Source of the DNA: Bog-532 sp963830385
GTDB lineage: Bacteria; Actinomycetota; Actinomycetes; Streptosporangiales; Streptosporangiaceae
Reading direction: 5' to 3'
Assembly: GCA_963830385.1 (NCBI GenBank)
Contig: CAWHMD010000010.1
Span: 227,893 to 291,892, forward strand
Length of the DNA: 64,000 nucleotides
Shown: positions 55,330 to 64,000 of the stretch, piece after piece
Position numbering within the stretch: the first letter of the stretch is position 1
How the letters are laid out: each line of letters opens with the position of its first letter
Position numbers and translations under genes: made by a program
The notes under the pieces: generated by a model
Database searches by the model: none
What the model saw: only the letters and a program-made list of their open reading frames with translations
Told to the model about the DNA's origin: nothing

Positions 55330-58219
55330 GACTGCTCCGCACGCCGAGCTGGGTGGCGCCGGGCAGCCTCATACAGCTCGACGAGATCCCCGTCGGTAAG
55401 CCACGGTACGGGGCTGGCTGGTGTCGCCCGGCCCCCGCCGAGGGCGCGAGCAGTCCCAGGGCGCGGGCGCGCTCGACGGCGGCGGCCCGGCGGTGCGTGC
55501 CGAGCTTGGCGTACAGGCTCTTGATATGGGTCCTGACCGTGTTCGGCGAGACCGACAGCTCGCGGGCGATTTCCGGTGCGGTCAGGTTGGTGGGCAGATA
55601 GCGCAGCACGCGGATCTCGCTGCCGCTGAGCGGCTCGGCCAGCGGCCCTGGCGAGGGAGGCTGCGGCGCAAGCCTGGCTCCTGCGTACAGGCTGCGGATC
55701 TCGGCGATAAGAGACGCGTGCGCGGTGCGGTGCGGGGGGTGGCGATCCAGCAGTGCCTGCACCGGAGACAGCAGGAAGGGGGTGAGCACTTCGTCGGGCT
55801 CGGCTAGGTCGAGCGCCCTCTCCAGGGCGCGTTCGGCGGCGTCCCGGTCGCCGAGCCTGTCCCGGGCGACCGCCTCTAGCGTGTACGCCGTAATCACCCG
55901 GAACCCCGCGATGTCGGGAACGGGGTCGTCCAGCACCGGGGCGAGCTCAGTGAGCGCGGCACCTGGGTTGTCCTCGGCGAGACACAGCGCCGCGGCGGCG
56001 ATCCGGATGTCCGGATGGTCCCGGTCCTGCTCGGAGAGCCCGTCCAGGAGCTGCCCGGCACGCTCGGCCTGGCCGAGGCGCACCAGGGAGTGCACCTGCT
56101 GCGCGCGTGCCCGGGAGAGGAGGTACTGCGGTGAGGCGATCTGCCGGGCCAGCGGTTCGACGGCCTGGAAGGCGGCCAGGGCCGCTGCGTCACGGCCCCG
56201 CGCCTGCTCGAACAGGCCACGGAGGTGGCGGATCGCCAGACTTGCCCCGGGCTCAGTTTCTGTCCTGACACCGCGCTCGGCGCGCCGGACCCACGGCTCG
56301 GCCTCCTCTCGCCTTCCCTGCGTCAGCAGCACCGTTCCCAGTATCGCGCAGGCGACATCGAAGGCCGGGTCGTCGGTCCAGCCATGCCGCCTGGCCAGTT
56401 CGATCGCCTGCCTGCTGCAATCAGCTGCGGAGATAAGCGAGCGGGACCGGGAGATCCCGGTGGCCAGGTAGGCCAGGCCGACAAACTCCAGATAGGGCCG
56501 CCCGCTCCGGCGGGCCAGCTCGACGCTGCGTTCCAGGTGCTGCTTCGCGTCATCGTGCGCGCCTGCCCAGCGCTCTGTGCCACCGAGGCTGATCAGCGCC
56601 AGGGTGCTCAGGTCCGCACCCAGGCCGGGTGCCACCGCGTCGCTGCCGGCGTGCTCGGCCATGTCCCGCAGCCGGGCGGCGTGGTCGGTCGCGGCCGGCA
56701 GGTCGCCTCGCTGGCGGGCCAGCAGCAGCCGGACAACCGCCAGCAGCAGCCGCGCCTGTCCCTGCCCGGCTTCGGGCTCGCTCTCCAGTCTCTGCTCGGC
56801 CAGGGTCAGGTACCGCTCGGCGGCCTCCAGCGATCCGCGGGCCAGCTCATCGGCCGCGGCCACCACCGCCAGCCTGGCATCGGCCGCGGCCAGGCCGGCC
56901 GGGAACCCGGCCATCAGCTCGTGGATGGCGCCGGCCTGCCCGTCCAGGTAAAGCCCGGGCCAGTGGTCGGCCAGCAGCTGCGCGGCCAGTGCCCAGTCTT
57001 GTGCCGCCTGGGCGTGCCGGATGGCTTCGGCCGGGTACCTGTGCCCGGCCAGCCACCCGGCGGCGGCCCGGTGCAGCCCGGCGATCTCGCCCGGCGCGGT
57101 GCGCCGCAGCTCCAGCCGCAACAGTCCGGCGAACAGCTGGTGGTAGCGGAACCATGACCGTGCCTCGTCCAGCGAGGTCACGAACGCGTTGGCCGCCTCC
57201 AGGTCCTGCAGCACCCGCTCGGCGCCCTCGTCCCCGGTCAGTAGGCCCGCCAGCTCCCCGTTCACCCGCTCCAGGATGGAGGTGCGCAGCAGCAGCAGCC
57301 GCACCTGCTCACCCTGCCGCTCGAGCACCTCGGCCAGCAGGTACTCCGCCACCGTCCGCTCGGTGCCGGAGAACCCGGCCGCGAACCGCTGCGGATCCGG
57401 GTGCTCAGCCGCCGCCAGCGCGGCCAGCCGCAGCCCCGCCGCCCACCCTTCGGTCCGCTCATGCAGCGCCGCCACCGCCGGGCCGGGCAGTTCCAGCCCT
57501 GCCGCCTCGAACAGTTCCGCCGCCTCGGTCAGGCTAAACCGCAAGTCCGCCGCGCGGATCTCGGCCAGCTCGCCTTTCAGCCGCAGCCGGTGCAAGCCCA
57601 GCCGCAGGTCGTGCCGGGTCGCCAGCACGAACCTCAGCCCCGGCGGCGCCCGCATCAACAAAAGCTCCAACTGCCGCAGCGCCTGGTCCGGGCCGAGCTC
57701 GTGGACGTCGTCGACCACCAGCCACAACCGCTGCTCCAGCGGCGCGAGATCGTCAAGCAGCCGCTCCACCAGCGCCCACCCGTCCAGGTCCGGCGCCGCC
57801 GACACCGCCCGCACCAGCTCAGACCCCGGGCCTGTCGCCCGCAGGGCGCTGACCACCGACAGCCAGAAGCGCTGCGGGTCCCGCACACCCCGCCCCGCGT
57901 CCACCCATGCCGCGCGCCCCCCCAGGCCCGCCTCGCCGATCCACGACTGCAGCAGCACCGTCTTCCCGCTGCCCGCAGCCCCTGACACCACACTCACCCT
58001 GGCCGGCCCCCCGAGCCGCCCGAACAGCCCCCGGCGCGACACCACCCCGCCCCGACCGCCGCCAGCCCCGCCCCCGACCGCGGACTCCGACCTCGCAGCA
58101 GATCCCACAGCGACGATAATCTCACGGCACCCCCGGCTATCCCCCTGGCCAGGCACGTGATGCGCACTGAACATCCTCGACGCGGCACCTTCGGCACGGT
58201 CCTGCTTGCGCGCCGGCAA
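55277..58219 (-). CDS. LAL/MalT-like LuxR-family ATP-binding regulator
   Basis: 980 residues. The AAA-like NTPase begins with Walker A GAAGSGKT (80-87) and Walker B LWLVVDDVHEL (about 165), the STAND/MalT arrangement; RFVLATRHDLRLGLHRLRLK is the sensor-like part. A winged domain and a long TPR-like helical array follow (for example WALAAQLLADHWPGLYLDGQ). The C-terminal LuxR HTH is LSGSEIRVLRYLPTNLTAPE, IARELSVSPNTVRTHIKSLY. About 45 residues after the HTH are atypical and may be read-through overlapping the gene at 55078. Such regulators activate operons after ligand-induced oligomerisation. The first about 60 residues are low complexity, so a later start is possible. Confidence 0.85.
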   Translation of the reverse strand: MPARKQDRAEGAASRMFSAHHVPGQGDSRGCREIIVAVGSAARSESAVGGGAGGGRGGVVSRRGLFGRLGGPARVSVVSGAAGSGKTVLLQSWIGEAGLGGRAAWVDAGRGVRDPQRFWLSVVSALRATGPGSELVRAVSAAPDLDGWALVERLLDDLAPLEQRLWLVVDDVHELGPDQALRQLELLLMRAPPGLRFVLATRHDLRLGLHRLRLKGELAEIRAADLRFSLTEAAELFEAAGLELPGPAVAALHERTEGWAAGLRLAALAAAEHPDPQRFAAGFSGTERTVAEYLLAEVLERQGEQVRLLLLRTSILERVNGELAGLLTGDEGAERVLQDLEAANAFVTSLDEARSWFRYHQLFAGLLRLELRRTAPGEIAGLHRAAAGWLAGHRYPAEAIRHAQAAQDWALAAQLLADHWPGLYLDGQAGAIHELMAGFPAGLAAADARLAVVAAADELARGSLEAAERYLTLAEQRLESEPEAGQGQARLLLAVVRLLLARQRGDLPAATDHAARLRDMAEHAGSDAVAPGLGADLSTLALISLGGTERWAGAHDDAKQHLERSVELARRSGRPYLEFVGLAYLATGISRSRSLISAADCSRQAIELARRHGWTDDPAFDVACAILGTVLLTQGRREEAEPWVRRAERGVRTETEPGASLAIRHLRGLFEQARGRDAAALAAFQAVEPLARQIASPQYLLSRARAQQVHSLVRLGQAERAGQLLDGLSEQDRDHPDIRIAAAALCLAEDNPGAALTELAPVLDDPVPDIAGFRVITAYTLEAVARDRLGDRDAAERALERALDLAEPDEVLTPFLLSPVQALLDRHPPHRTAHASLIAEIRSLYAGARLAPQPPSPGPLAEPLSGSEIRVLRYLPTNLTAPEIARELSVSPNTVRTHIKSLYAKLGTHRRAAAVERARALGLLAPSAGAGRHQPAPYRGLPTGISSSCMRLPGATQLGVRSSLTTMAPPARLTAAGGPR

Positions 58220-58529
58220 GTTCAGCGGGCCGGCGATGACTCACGCGGACTAGGTGAGGCGTGGTCACCCACCCTCCGCCGATGCTCATCTCGTGGACCA
58301 GATGACGGAGCCGGAGTTCCGGGCCGACACCTGGTAACACGGCCAGCGCAGACGAGCAAACGGCAGGAGAAGGTCATGGCGGCCAGGAAGACAGCACTCT
58401 GCCAGCCGCGCATGAGGAAGGACCGGCAAGACCGGCACGGCACTCGCGCCAAGCCGACGCCGAGCGGCCGCCAAGTCGCCCCTGCAGGCTGGCAGTGTCC
58501 CGCCTGATCGAGCGGAGGAGGAGATTACC
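58220..58529. other. intergenic region, divergent promoters
   Basis: 310 bases between the LAL regulator and the DHA2 exporter start. It should contain both promoters; I see no clear repeats. The very short basic frame at 58374-58506 (RKTALCQPRMRKDRQDRHGT) lacks family similarity. Confidence 0.35.
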
Positions 58530-60200
58530 GTGCCATCTGAAACGCCGCAAGCCCGAACTGTTGCCCCGCGAGCCCCGGCCGCGACCACCGCCCAGCCTTC
58601 GAGGCAGCTGGGCCTGGTCCTAGCCGTCATCGCGACGGCCCAGCTGATGGTCGTGCTCGACCTGACCATCGTCGTCGTCGCGCTGCCGCACATCTACCAA
58701 TCGCTCGGCTTTTCCCCGACGAACCTGGAGTGGGTCGTGAACGCCTACGCGGTGGCGTTCGGCGGGCTGCTTCTGCTCGGCGGCCGGGCCGGGGACCTGC
58801 TGGGGCGCCGCCGGATCCTCATCGCCGGGCTGCTGGTCTTCGCGCTGGCCTCGCTGCTCGGCGGGCTGGCCACCGGCCAGGCCTGGCTGATCACCGCCCG
58901 CGCCGTGCAAGGCGCCGGCGCGGCGATGGCCGCGCCCACCGCGCTGTCGCTGATCGCCGTCACCTTCCCCGAGGGCCGCCCGCGCAACCGCGCGGTCGCG
59001 GTGTACTCCGCGATGGCCATCGTGGGCATCGTGGCCGGGCTGATCGCCGGCGGCCTGCTGGTCACCTACCTGTCCTGGCGGTGGGTGTTCTTCGTCAACG
59101 TGCCGATCGGGCTGGTGGTCGCCGCCCTGGCCGCCCGGGTGCTGCCCGAGACCGGACGAGGCACCGGGCGGTTCGACCTGCCCGGCGCCCTGACCGCGAC
59201 GGCCGGGGTCGCCCTGCTGGTGTACGGGCTGTCCAACGCGGCGACCACCCAGGACGGCGTCTCGCACTGGGGCGACACCAAGGTCGTCGCGTCGCTGGCC
59301 GCCGGCGCGGTGCTGCTCATCGCGTTCGTCGTGATCGAGGCCCGCAGCAGCCACCCGCTGATGCCTTTCCGGGTGCTGCGCAGCCGGGACCGGTCCGGGG
59401 CCTACCTGATCAGCCTGTGTGTCGGCACCGCGCTGGTCAGCATGTTCTTCTTCCTCACCCTGTTCGTGCAGGACGTGTGGGGGTACAGCCCGCTGAAGAC
59501 CGCCGCCGCCTACCTGCCGTTCGTCCCGGCGGTCCTGGCCACGACCGCGGCCGCGCAGCAGGGAGTGCGCCGGATCGGCGCCCGGCCGCTGCTGATCGCC
59601 AGCAGCGCGGTCGCGGCCGCCGGGATGTTCTGGGCCTCCCGGATCACCGAGCACAGCACGTACGCCGGCGGGATGCTCGGCCCCGAACTGCTCCTCGGCC
59701 TCGGCCTGGGCCCGCTGTTCGTGCTCATCTTCCTGGTCGGGCTGACCAAGGTGAACCCCGGCGACACCGGCGTGGCCTCCGGCCTGGTCAACGTCGGGCA
59801 GCAGGTCGGCGGGTCGATCGGGCTGGCGGTCATCGGCACCGTGGCCTTTACCGTGGTGGCCAACAGCCTGCAATCTGCGAAGGCCGCGGCCGCCGCGGCG
59901 GCGAAGGCCGGCGCGCACCCGTCCGCCGCCCAGGCGGCCGCGCTGCAGACCCAGGCCTACCACCACGCGCTGGCCACCGGGTTCTCCCGGGGCTACCTGG
60001 TCTCGGCGGGCGTCCTGCTCCTTCCGGCGATCATCGCGCTGTTCATGATGCGGGTCAGCCGCCAGGACCTGTCCAGCGCAGACCCGGCGGCGGCCGGTGA
60101 CGCCAGCTCACCGAACCCGGCCGAGGCTGAGGAAACCCGCCATCGGGTCATGCCCCTCCAGCCAGCGGATGCACACCGGCCAGAACCGGGACAAGCGTGA
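58530..60200 (+). CDS. MFS exporter, DHA2 family (14 TM)
   Basis: 556 residues, GTG start with GGAGGAGGAG just upstream. Motif D1 in LMVVLDLTIVVVALPHIYQS, motif A in GGRAGDLLGRRRILIAGLLV (about residues 84-100), motif C in VYSAMAIVGIVAGLIAGGLL, then RWVFFVNVPIGLVVAAL. About 14 transmembrane helices; a hydrophilic Ala-rich loop (KAAAAAAAKAGAHPSAAQAA) precedes the last helix. Proton-driven efflux of drugs or metabolites. Divergent from the LAL regulator, which may control it. Unlike the exporter at 18383, no TetR gene is adjacent. Confidence 0.9.
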   Translation: MPSETPQARTVAPRAPAATTAQPSRQLGLVLAVIATAQLMVVLDLTIVVVALPHIYQSLGFSPTNLEWVVNAYAVAFGGLLLLGGRAGDLLGRRRILIAGLLVFALASLLGGLATGQAWLITARAVQGAGAAMAAPTALSLIAVTFPEGRPRNRAVAVYSAMAIVGIVAGLIAGGLLVTYLSWRWVFFVNVPIGLVVAALAARVLPETGRGTGRFDLPGALTATAGVALLVYGLSNAATTQDGVSHWGDTKVVASLAAGAVLLIAFVVIEARSSHPLMPFRVLRSRDRSGAYLISLCVGTALVSMFFFLTLFVQDVWGYSPLKTAAAYLPFVPAVLATTAAAQQGVRRIGARPLLIASSAVAAAGMFWASRITEHSTYAGGMLGPELLLGLGLGPLFVLIFLVGLTKVNPGDTGVASGLVNVGQQVGGSIGLAVIGTVAFTVVANSLQSAKAAAAAAAKAGAHPSAAQAAALQTQAYHHALATGFSRGYLVSAGVLLLPAIIALFMMRVSRQDLSSADPAAAGDASSPNPAEAEETRHRVMPLQPADAHRPEPGQA

Positions 60201-60403
60201 TTGCCGTGCCCGGAAGCCGCCAGGCCGGCACCGGCAGATCAACACCATTCAATCCGAACCGCCCGGGTACATGCCCCCGGAATTGCGACGGCTGCCACCG
60301 GGCCGGCCGGCGCAGACCCGCGACCAGCACGGCCCCGCAACCGCATCGATGACGCGACAGCGGCTCACCCATTCGACCGGGCACATGAGCCAAGGACGCT
60401 CAC

Positions 60404-60674
60404 ATGACCGAGTTCCTTGACGTTCCGGGGCGGGCGGATCGCCTACGACGTGACCGGCAGCGGCCCGCTGGTGGTGCTCTCGCACGGCATCGGCGACCGC
60501 CGGCAGGACTACCGGTTCCTGGCCCCGATGCTGGCCCAGGCCGGCTACCGGGTGGTCACCGCGGACCTGCGCGGACACGGCGAGTCCAGCATGGGCTGGC
60601 CGTCGATCACCCGCACCGACATCGCCGGCGACCTGGCCGCCCTGAGGCAAACCCGAGCCGGGCGCCCGGGCTGA
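60404..60674 (+). pseudogene. alpha/beta-hydrolase N-terminal fragment
   Basis: MTEFLDVPG in one frame continues after one extra base as GRIAYDVTGSGPLVVLSHGI, GDRRQDYRFLAPMLAQAGYR, VVTADLRGHGESSMGW, SITRTDIAGDLAAL. These are the oxyanion and strand motifs of alpha/beta hydrolases; the catalytic Ser, Asp and His parts are missing. Frameshifted and truncated. Confidence 0.65.
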
Positions 60675-60759
60675 GCTCACGACAGGCAGGGAGCTCTTCA
60701 TGTCGGCCAGGATGAGACTCGGTGCGGCGCGGGCGTGGGCTTCGCCTCCGCGGACGCGG

Positions 60760-60855
60760 GAGACCGTCGGCGCCAACCTGGTCTGCCCATCATCCTCGCC
60801 GCCGTCAGTGTGATGTCCATAGCCGGCATCCGGCGAACCGCCCCCACCCGCTGAG
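60760..60855 (+). pseudogene. C-terminal scrap of an MFS-type transporter
   Basis: The frame reads LPIILAAVSVMSIAGIRRTA then PTR and stop. A final transmembrane helix followed by a short IRET-like basic tail is the common ending of MFS proteins. Nothing upstream continues it. Confidence 0.3.
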
Positions 60856-60893
60856 GCCTGGCCCGCCGGCGCTCTCGATCCGATGGAGACCTA

Positions 60894-61043
60894 GTGATAC
60901 TGCAAGACGCATTCACCGTAGAGCCGTGGAATCTGCACGAGACTCACCTGGACCTGGACCTACTGGCTCAGACCGAGTCGGTGTTCGCGCTGGCCAACGG
61001 CCACGTGGGCTGGCGGGCCAACCTCGACGAGGGCGAGCCGCAC
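60894..61043 (+). pseudogene. glycoside hydrolase family 65 N-terminal fragment
   Basis: FTVEPWNLHETHLDLDLLAQ then TESVFALANGHVGWRANLDE GEPH: the first 50 residues of family-65 glycoside phosphorylases (kojibiose or maltose phosphorylase type), where the start PW-L-E-(ESxFALSNGHxGxRGN) is highly conserved. Similarity ends abruptly at about 61043 and switches to a minus-strand fragment of another gene. Confidence 0.65.
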
Positions 61044-61044
61044 G

Positions 61045-61227
61045 CCCGCGGTCCCGCCGTCGCAGACTCGGTGGTCGAAGGTCAGCGTCAGCTCGGTCAC
61101 CTTGCCGGCGGCCAGCTGCCCGCCGACAGCCCAGGCCCGGTCGATGATCCGGCCCAGGCCGAGGATCGCTACCTCCGGGTGGCTGATCCCGGCGGCATGG
61201 CACCGGATGACCGCGACGGCCTCACCT
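61045..61227 (-). pseudogene. 2-oxoacid dehydrogenase E2 (acyltransferase) catalytic fragment
   Basis: Minus-strand reading HAAGISHPEVAILGLGRIID, RAWAVGGQLAAGKVTELTLT and FDHRVCDGGTAG. DHRVCDGG contains the catalytic His and Asp of dihydrolipoamide acyltransferases (HxxxD). Only about 60 codons remain, facing the opposite way to the neighbouring GH65 piece. Confidence 0.55.
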
Positions 61228-61289
61228 ACGTCGCCGACTCCCTGCTCAGCGTCATCTGGCCCGTATCCATCGCCGACGGCACTGTCTCA

Positions 61290-61497
61290 GCCTGGGCGCG
61301 GCCCGCAACTGGCTCCCGACGGCGGCCTCGGCGCCAACGGGCTGAAGCTGCACGACGGCGCGGTGCGGGTCAGCAACACCCAGCTCGGGACGCTACTGCG
61401 CGTCCCCCTCTGGCCTGACGGCTCCGCCGGCCCGATCCAGACGATCGCCACCGGCCTGGCCGACATCGACATCCTGCTGGCCAGCCTCCACCGGTAG
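61290..61497 (+). pseudogene. SMP-30/gluconolactonase-like C-terminal fragment
   Basis: GGLGANGLKLHDGAVRVSNT, QLGTLLRVPLWPDGSAGPIQ, TIATGLADIDILLASLHR and stop. (G)NGLxxxxGxxYVSNTxxGxLxRI is the beta-propeller blade motif of SMP-30/gluconolactonase-like proteins. Only one or two blades are present and no start codon fits. Confidence 0.5.
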
Positions 61498-61556
61498 CGA
61501 TGCCGAGGCAACGTTTGCCCGGCGGGCGGGCGCCTGGACGGGGCATGCTGGAGCGG

Positions 61557-62728
61557 TGAACGGGTCACCGGTGGCGGTGGAAGCGGTCCGGGTGCAGCTT
61601 GACGACGTGGCGGTTGGCGACCTACGCCGGCGGTTGGCAGCTTCGCGACTGGTCCCCGATGACGGCGGCGGGTGGGAGCGGGGCATTCCGCGGCCATGGC
61701 TGGCCGATCTGCTGGCCGGCTGGCAGCGGTTCGACACCGGCGCGTTCCAGGCCCGGCTGGACCGGCTCACTCACCTCCGGGCCGTCGTGGGCGAGCAGGT
61801 GATCCACCTGGTACACGCGCCCGGCCACGGGCCAGCGCCGCTGCCGCTGGTGCTGACGCACGGCTGGCCCAGCTCCTTCTGCGAATATCTCGACATCCTG
61901 CCCCTGCTCACCGACCCCGGCGCGCACGGCGGTGATCCGGACGACGCATTCACGGTCGTGGCGCCGTCACTGCCCGGCTTCGGCTTCTCCGGCCCGCCCC
62001 CCGCCGCTGGCCTGACCGCCGATGCGGTCGCCCGGCTCTGGCACCGGCTCATGAGCGACGGCCTGGGCTACCGGCGTTACGCCGCCCACGGCAGTGACCT
62101 TGGAGCCGGCATCACCGCCCGGCTCGCGCGCGCCCACCCCGGCGCCGTGGCAGGCATTCACCTGGCCACCCCCGGGCTGGCGGCCGCGCCCAGACCCTGG
62201 AGCCCTACTGAAGAAGCCCACTTTGCAGAGGCCGGCGCATGAACCGGCGAGGAAGGCGGCTATGCACACATGCACTCCACTAAGCCCGCCACCCTGGGCG
62301 CCGCCCTGCACGACTCACCGGCCGGGCTTGCCGCATAGATCGGGGAGAAGATCATCGCCTGGAGCAGCCAGACAGCGCACGGCCAGCCCGCGTTCCCCCG
62401 GGACCTGCTGCTGGCGACCTTGACCCTGTACTGGGTCACCGGCACGATCACCTCGTCCCTGCTGCCCTACTGGGTCTACCGGCATGCGCCCGCCAGCGCC
62501 CTGCCGCCTGGCGAGCAGGCTCCCGTTCCCACCGCCATCACCATCTTCGGCGGCGAGCAGGTCCCCTTCCCCAAGCCGCCCCGCGAGCTGGCCGAGCGCT
62601 ACTTCAACGTCACCACCTGGGCCGAGTACGACCGCGGCGGCCACTTCCCCGCCGTGGCCGAACCACAACTGCTCGCCGACACCCTGCGCAACGCCTTCAG
62701 GCCACTACGGACGCCAGCGCCGTCGTAA
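61557..62728 (+). pseudogene. second epoxide hydrolase, with two in-frame stops at tryptophan positions
   Basis: One frame spans 390 codons. N-terminal part: RRRLAASRLVPDDGGGWERG, LPLVLTHGWPSSFCEYLDIL, FTVVAPSLPGFGFSGPPPAA, YAAHGSDLGAGITARLARAH. In-frame TGA at 62240-62242 sits in FAEAGA-stop-TGEEGGYAHM, and TAG at 62336-62338 in SPAGLAA-stop-IGEKIIAWSS; family members have Trp at both places. The frame then continues normally (TLTLYWVTGTITSSLLPYWV, YDRGGHFPAVAEP with the catalytic His). The nucleophile site reads HGSDLG. Two TGG-to-stop G-to-A changes inactivated it. Confidence 0.8.
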
Positions 62729-63191
62729 CCATTCCGGGCGGGTGGCTCCCGCACAGCACACCGGTGACCCTCCGGGCAGCAGCGGACATGGTTTCTTGCG
62801 GACAGTACCCGCCGGACACGATACACAGGCATCCGGGCACGCTGGCGCGCCAGAACCGGGCGATCTGGCCGCAGAAAACCCAGTACGCCGCCATGCCAAC
62901 GCAAGCAAATATTCGGCAGGGAGGATGTGGATATAGCTTCCGGCCCGGCCCTGCTTCTGCGGTTTCGCGTTGGTTCGGGCGTAGGTTCGGGAGCCTGGGT
63001 CCGGCCTGACCTTCGATTCGGTTGACGCCCTCGCGGGCTGTCCTGCTAACGATTCGTCGGCCGGGCCCAGGTTTTTGTGGCACCCACCGACGTGCCGGCC
63101 TGATCTGCCCGTCCTGTGCAAGAGGCCGGGGTTCACGGGTCCGACGGCCAGCGGGTGCGTGCCACCCCCTCATCCAGAGAAAAGGGATGGC
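62729..63191. other. non-coding stretch before a second IS110-type transposase
   Basis: No supported gene on either strand. The right 200-250 bases precede an IS110-family recombinase and may be the element's left end with its guide RNA. I could not fix the element boundary. Confidence 0.4.
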
Positions 63192-64000
63192 ATGACCATC
63201 GTAGAAGACACGCGTGCCATTACTGGCGGCGTGGACACTCACGCCGGCTCGCACGTCGCCGCCGCGCTGGACCCCATCGGCGGCCTGCTCGGCGTGCAGG
63301 AGTTCCCGGCCACCACGGGTGGGTACGCGCGCCTGCTGGGCTGGCTGGGCGGGTTCGGGACCGTCGCCCTGGTCGGCATCGAGGGCACCGGCAGCTACGG
63401 CGCCGGCCTGGCCCGCCACGTCACCGCCGCCGGCGTCCGGGTCGTCGAAGTCGACCGCTCCGACCGCCAGGACCGCCGCCGCCAGGGCAAGTCCGACCCG
63501 CTCGACGCGGTCAGCGCCGCCCGGGCCGCACAGTCGGGGCGGGCCCGCGGTGCGCCCAAGGGCCGTGACGGCGCCGTCGAGGCGATCCGCGCGCTGATGG
63601 TCGCCAAGCGCAGCGCCCGCTCCGAGCGGACCCAGACCATCAACCAGGCCAGGGCCCTGGTCCTAACCGGCCCCGATGACCTGCGGGCCCGGTTCAGCGG
63701 GCACACGCCCGCCGCCCTGGTCACCGGCCTGGCATCACTGCGTCCCCGTCCCGGCAGCACCGTCGGCTACGCCACCCGCGTCGCGCTGCGCGAGCTGGGC
63801 CGCCGCGCGGAGTTCCTCGACGACCAGACCGGGCGGCTCGACGAACTCATCGTCCCCCTCGTCACCGCCCGCGCTCCCGGCCTGCTCACCATCTACGGCA
63901 TCGGCCCTGACACCGCCGCCCTGCTGCTGATCGCCGCCGGGGACCACCCGGAGCGGCTGCGCTCGGAGGCCGCCTGGGCACACATGTGCGCCGTCGCCCC
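63192..64000 (+). CDS. IS110-family DEDD transposase (partial, runs off right edge)
   Basis: ATG preceded by AAAGGGATGGC; 269 codons visible without a stop. AITGGVDTHAGSHVAAALDP (first Asp), VALVGIEGTGSYGAGLARHV (Glu), RRRQGKSDPLDAVSAARAAQ (D-D) form the DEDD set. After a helical linker (IRALMVAKRSARSERTQTIN), the Tnp_20 domain begins with LLTIYGIGPDTAALLLIAAG and LRSEAAWAHMCAVAP. It is a different subgroup from the transposase at 46438 (low identity), and the catalytic serine region lies beyond the window. Confidence 0.9.
   Translation, partial: MTIVEDTRAITGGVDTHAGSHVAAALDPIGGLLGVQEFPATTGGYARLLGWLGGFGTVALVGIEGTGSYGAGLARHVTAAGVRVVEVDRSDRQDRRRQGKSDPLDAVSAARAAQSGRARGAPKGRDGAVEAIRALMVAKRSARSERTQTINQARALVLTGPDDLRARFSGHTPAALVTGLASLRPRPGSTVGYATRVALRELGRRAEFLDDQTGRLDELIVPLVTARAPGLLTIYGIGPDTAALLLIAAGDHPERLRSEAAWAHMCAVA

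Noticed and set aside
62240..62338. Selenocysteine or genetic-code reassignment at the in-frame TGA and TAG
   Set aside because: No selenocysteine-type context, both replace Trp, and other genes in the window use these stops normally; pseudogene is simpler.

Overview
The window looks like a chromosomal accessory region of a high-GC actinomycete (Actinomycetota). Pointers are very GC-rich codon use, frequent GTG starts, a mycothiol-type TIGR03086 protein, DUF1707 and DUF1918 proteins, an F420-type PPOX enzyme, a CU044_5270-type gene behind an ECF sigma factor, a LAL/MalT-like regulator and a ClpC unfoldase. No rRNA, complete tRNA or CRISPR array is visible. Two stretches (about 3.8-6.4 kb and 12.9-17.0 kb) are clearly AT-richer and look acquired.

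Layout. 0-3 kb: a methyltransferase fragment and a leftward operon of two winged-helix regulators, a membrane protein and a TIGR03086 protein behind repeated palindromic operators. 3-9.3 kb: two small membrane proteins, an XRE-type regulator translationally coupled to a GT-A-like glycosyltransferase, a decayed sigma/CU044_5270 pair, a SnoaL-like protein and a conserved hypothetical. 9.3-11 kb: MurJ-like flippase. 11.2-12.8 kb: IS1380 element with terminal repeats. 12.9-17 kb: an unrecognised two-gene module (hypothetical protein plus a 1005-residue TPR protein with nine near-identical 102-bp repeats). 17-20 kb: GyrI-like protein and a TetR/MFS divergon with clear operators. 20-26 kb: a frameshifted molybdopterin oxidoreductase, TauE/SafE exporter, NUDIX remnant, PPOX, cupin and LysR. 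26-27.5 kb: an integrase start fragment and two 42-bp copies of a tRNA 3' end flanking a Clp-N-only protein, the scar of an integrative element. 28-36.5 kb: DUF4760 protein, arginase remnant, Mut7-C RNase-like protein, endonuclease V, ClpC, a broken Hsp20 and an O-methyltransferase. 37-51 kb: insertion-sequence accumulation (IS21, two abutting IS701-type elements inside a larger TIR-bounded unit with CTAA target duplications, IS110, and IS1182 inside an epoxide hydrolase), with an intact second hsp20 and small stress-type genes between. 52-64 kb: esterase, NmrA-like oxidoreductase, LAL regulator, DHA2 exporter, a cluster of truncated gene fragments, a second broken epoxide hydrolase and the 5' part of another IS110 transposase.

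Themes. Protein quality control and stress genes (ClpC, Clp-N-only protein, two hsp20 copies, universal-stress remnants) sit among mobile elements. At least a dozen genes are frameshifted, truncated or interrupted, so this is a region of gain and decay. The least explained parts are the TPR module at 12.97-17.01 kb, the XRE/glycosyltransferase pair at 4.07-6.60 kb, and the 4.28-kb IS701-end-bounded cargo unit at 39.64-43.93 kb. All assignments come from reading the sequence; no database search was run.
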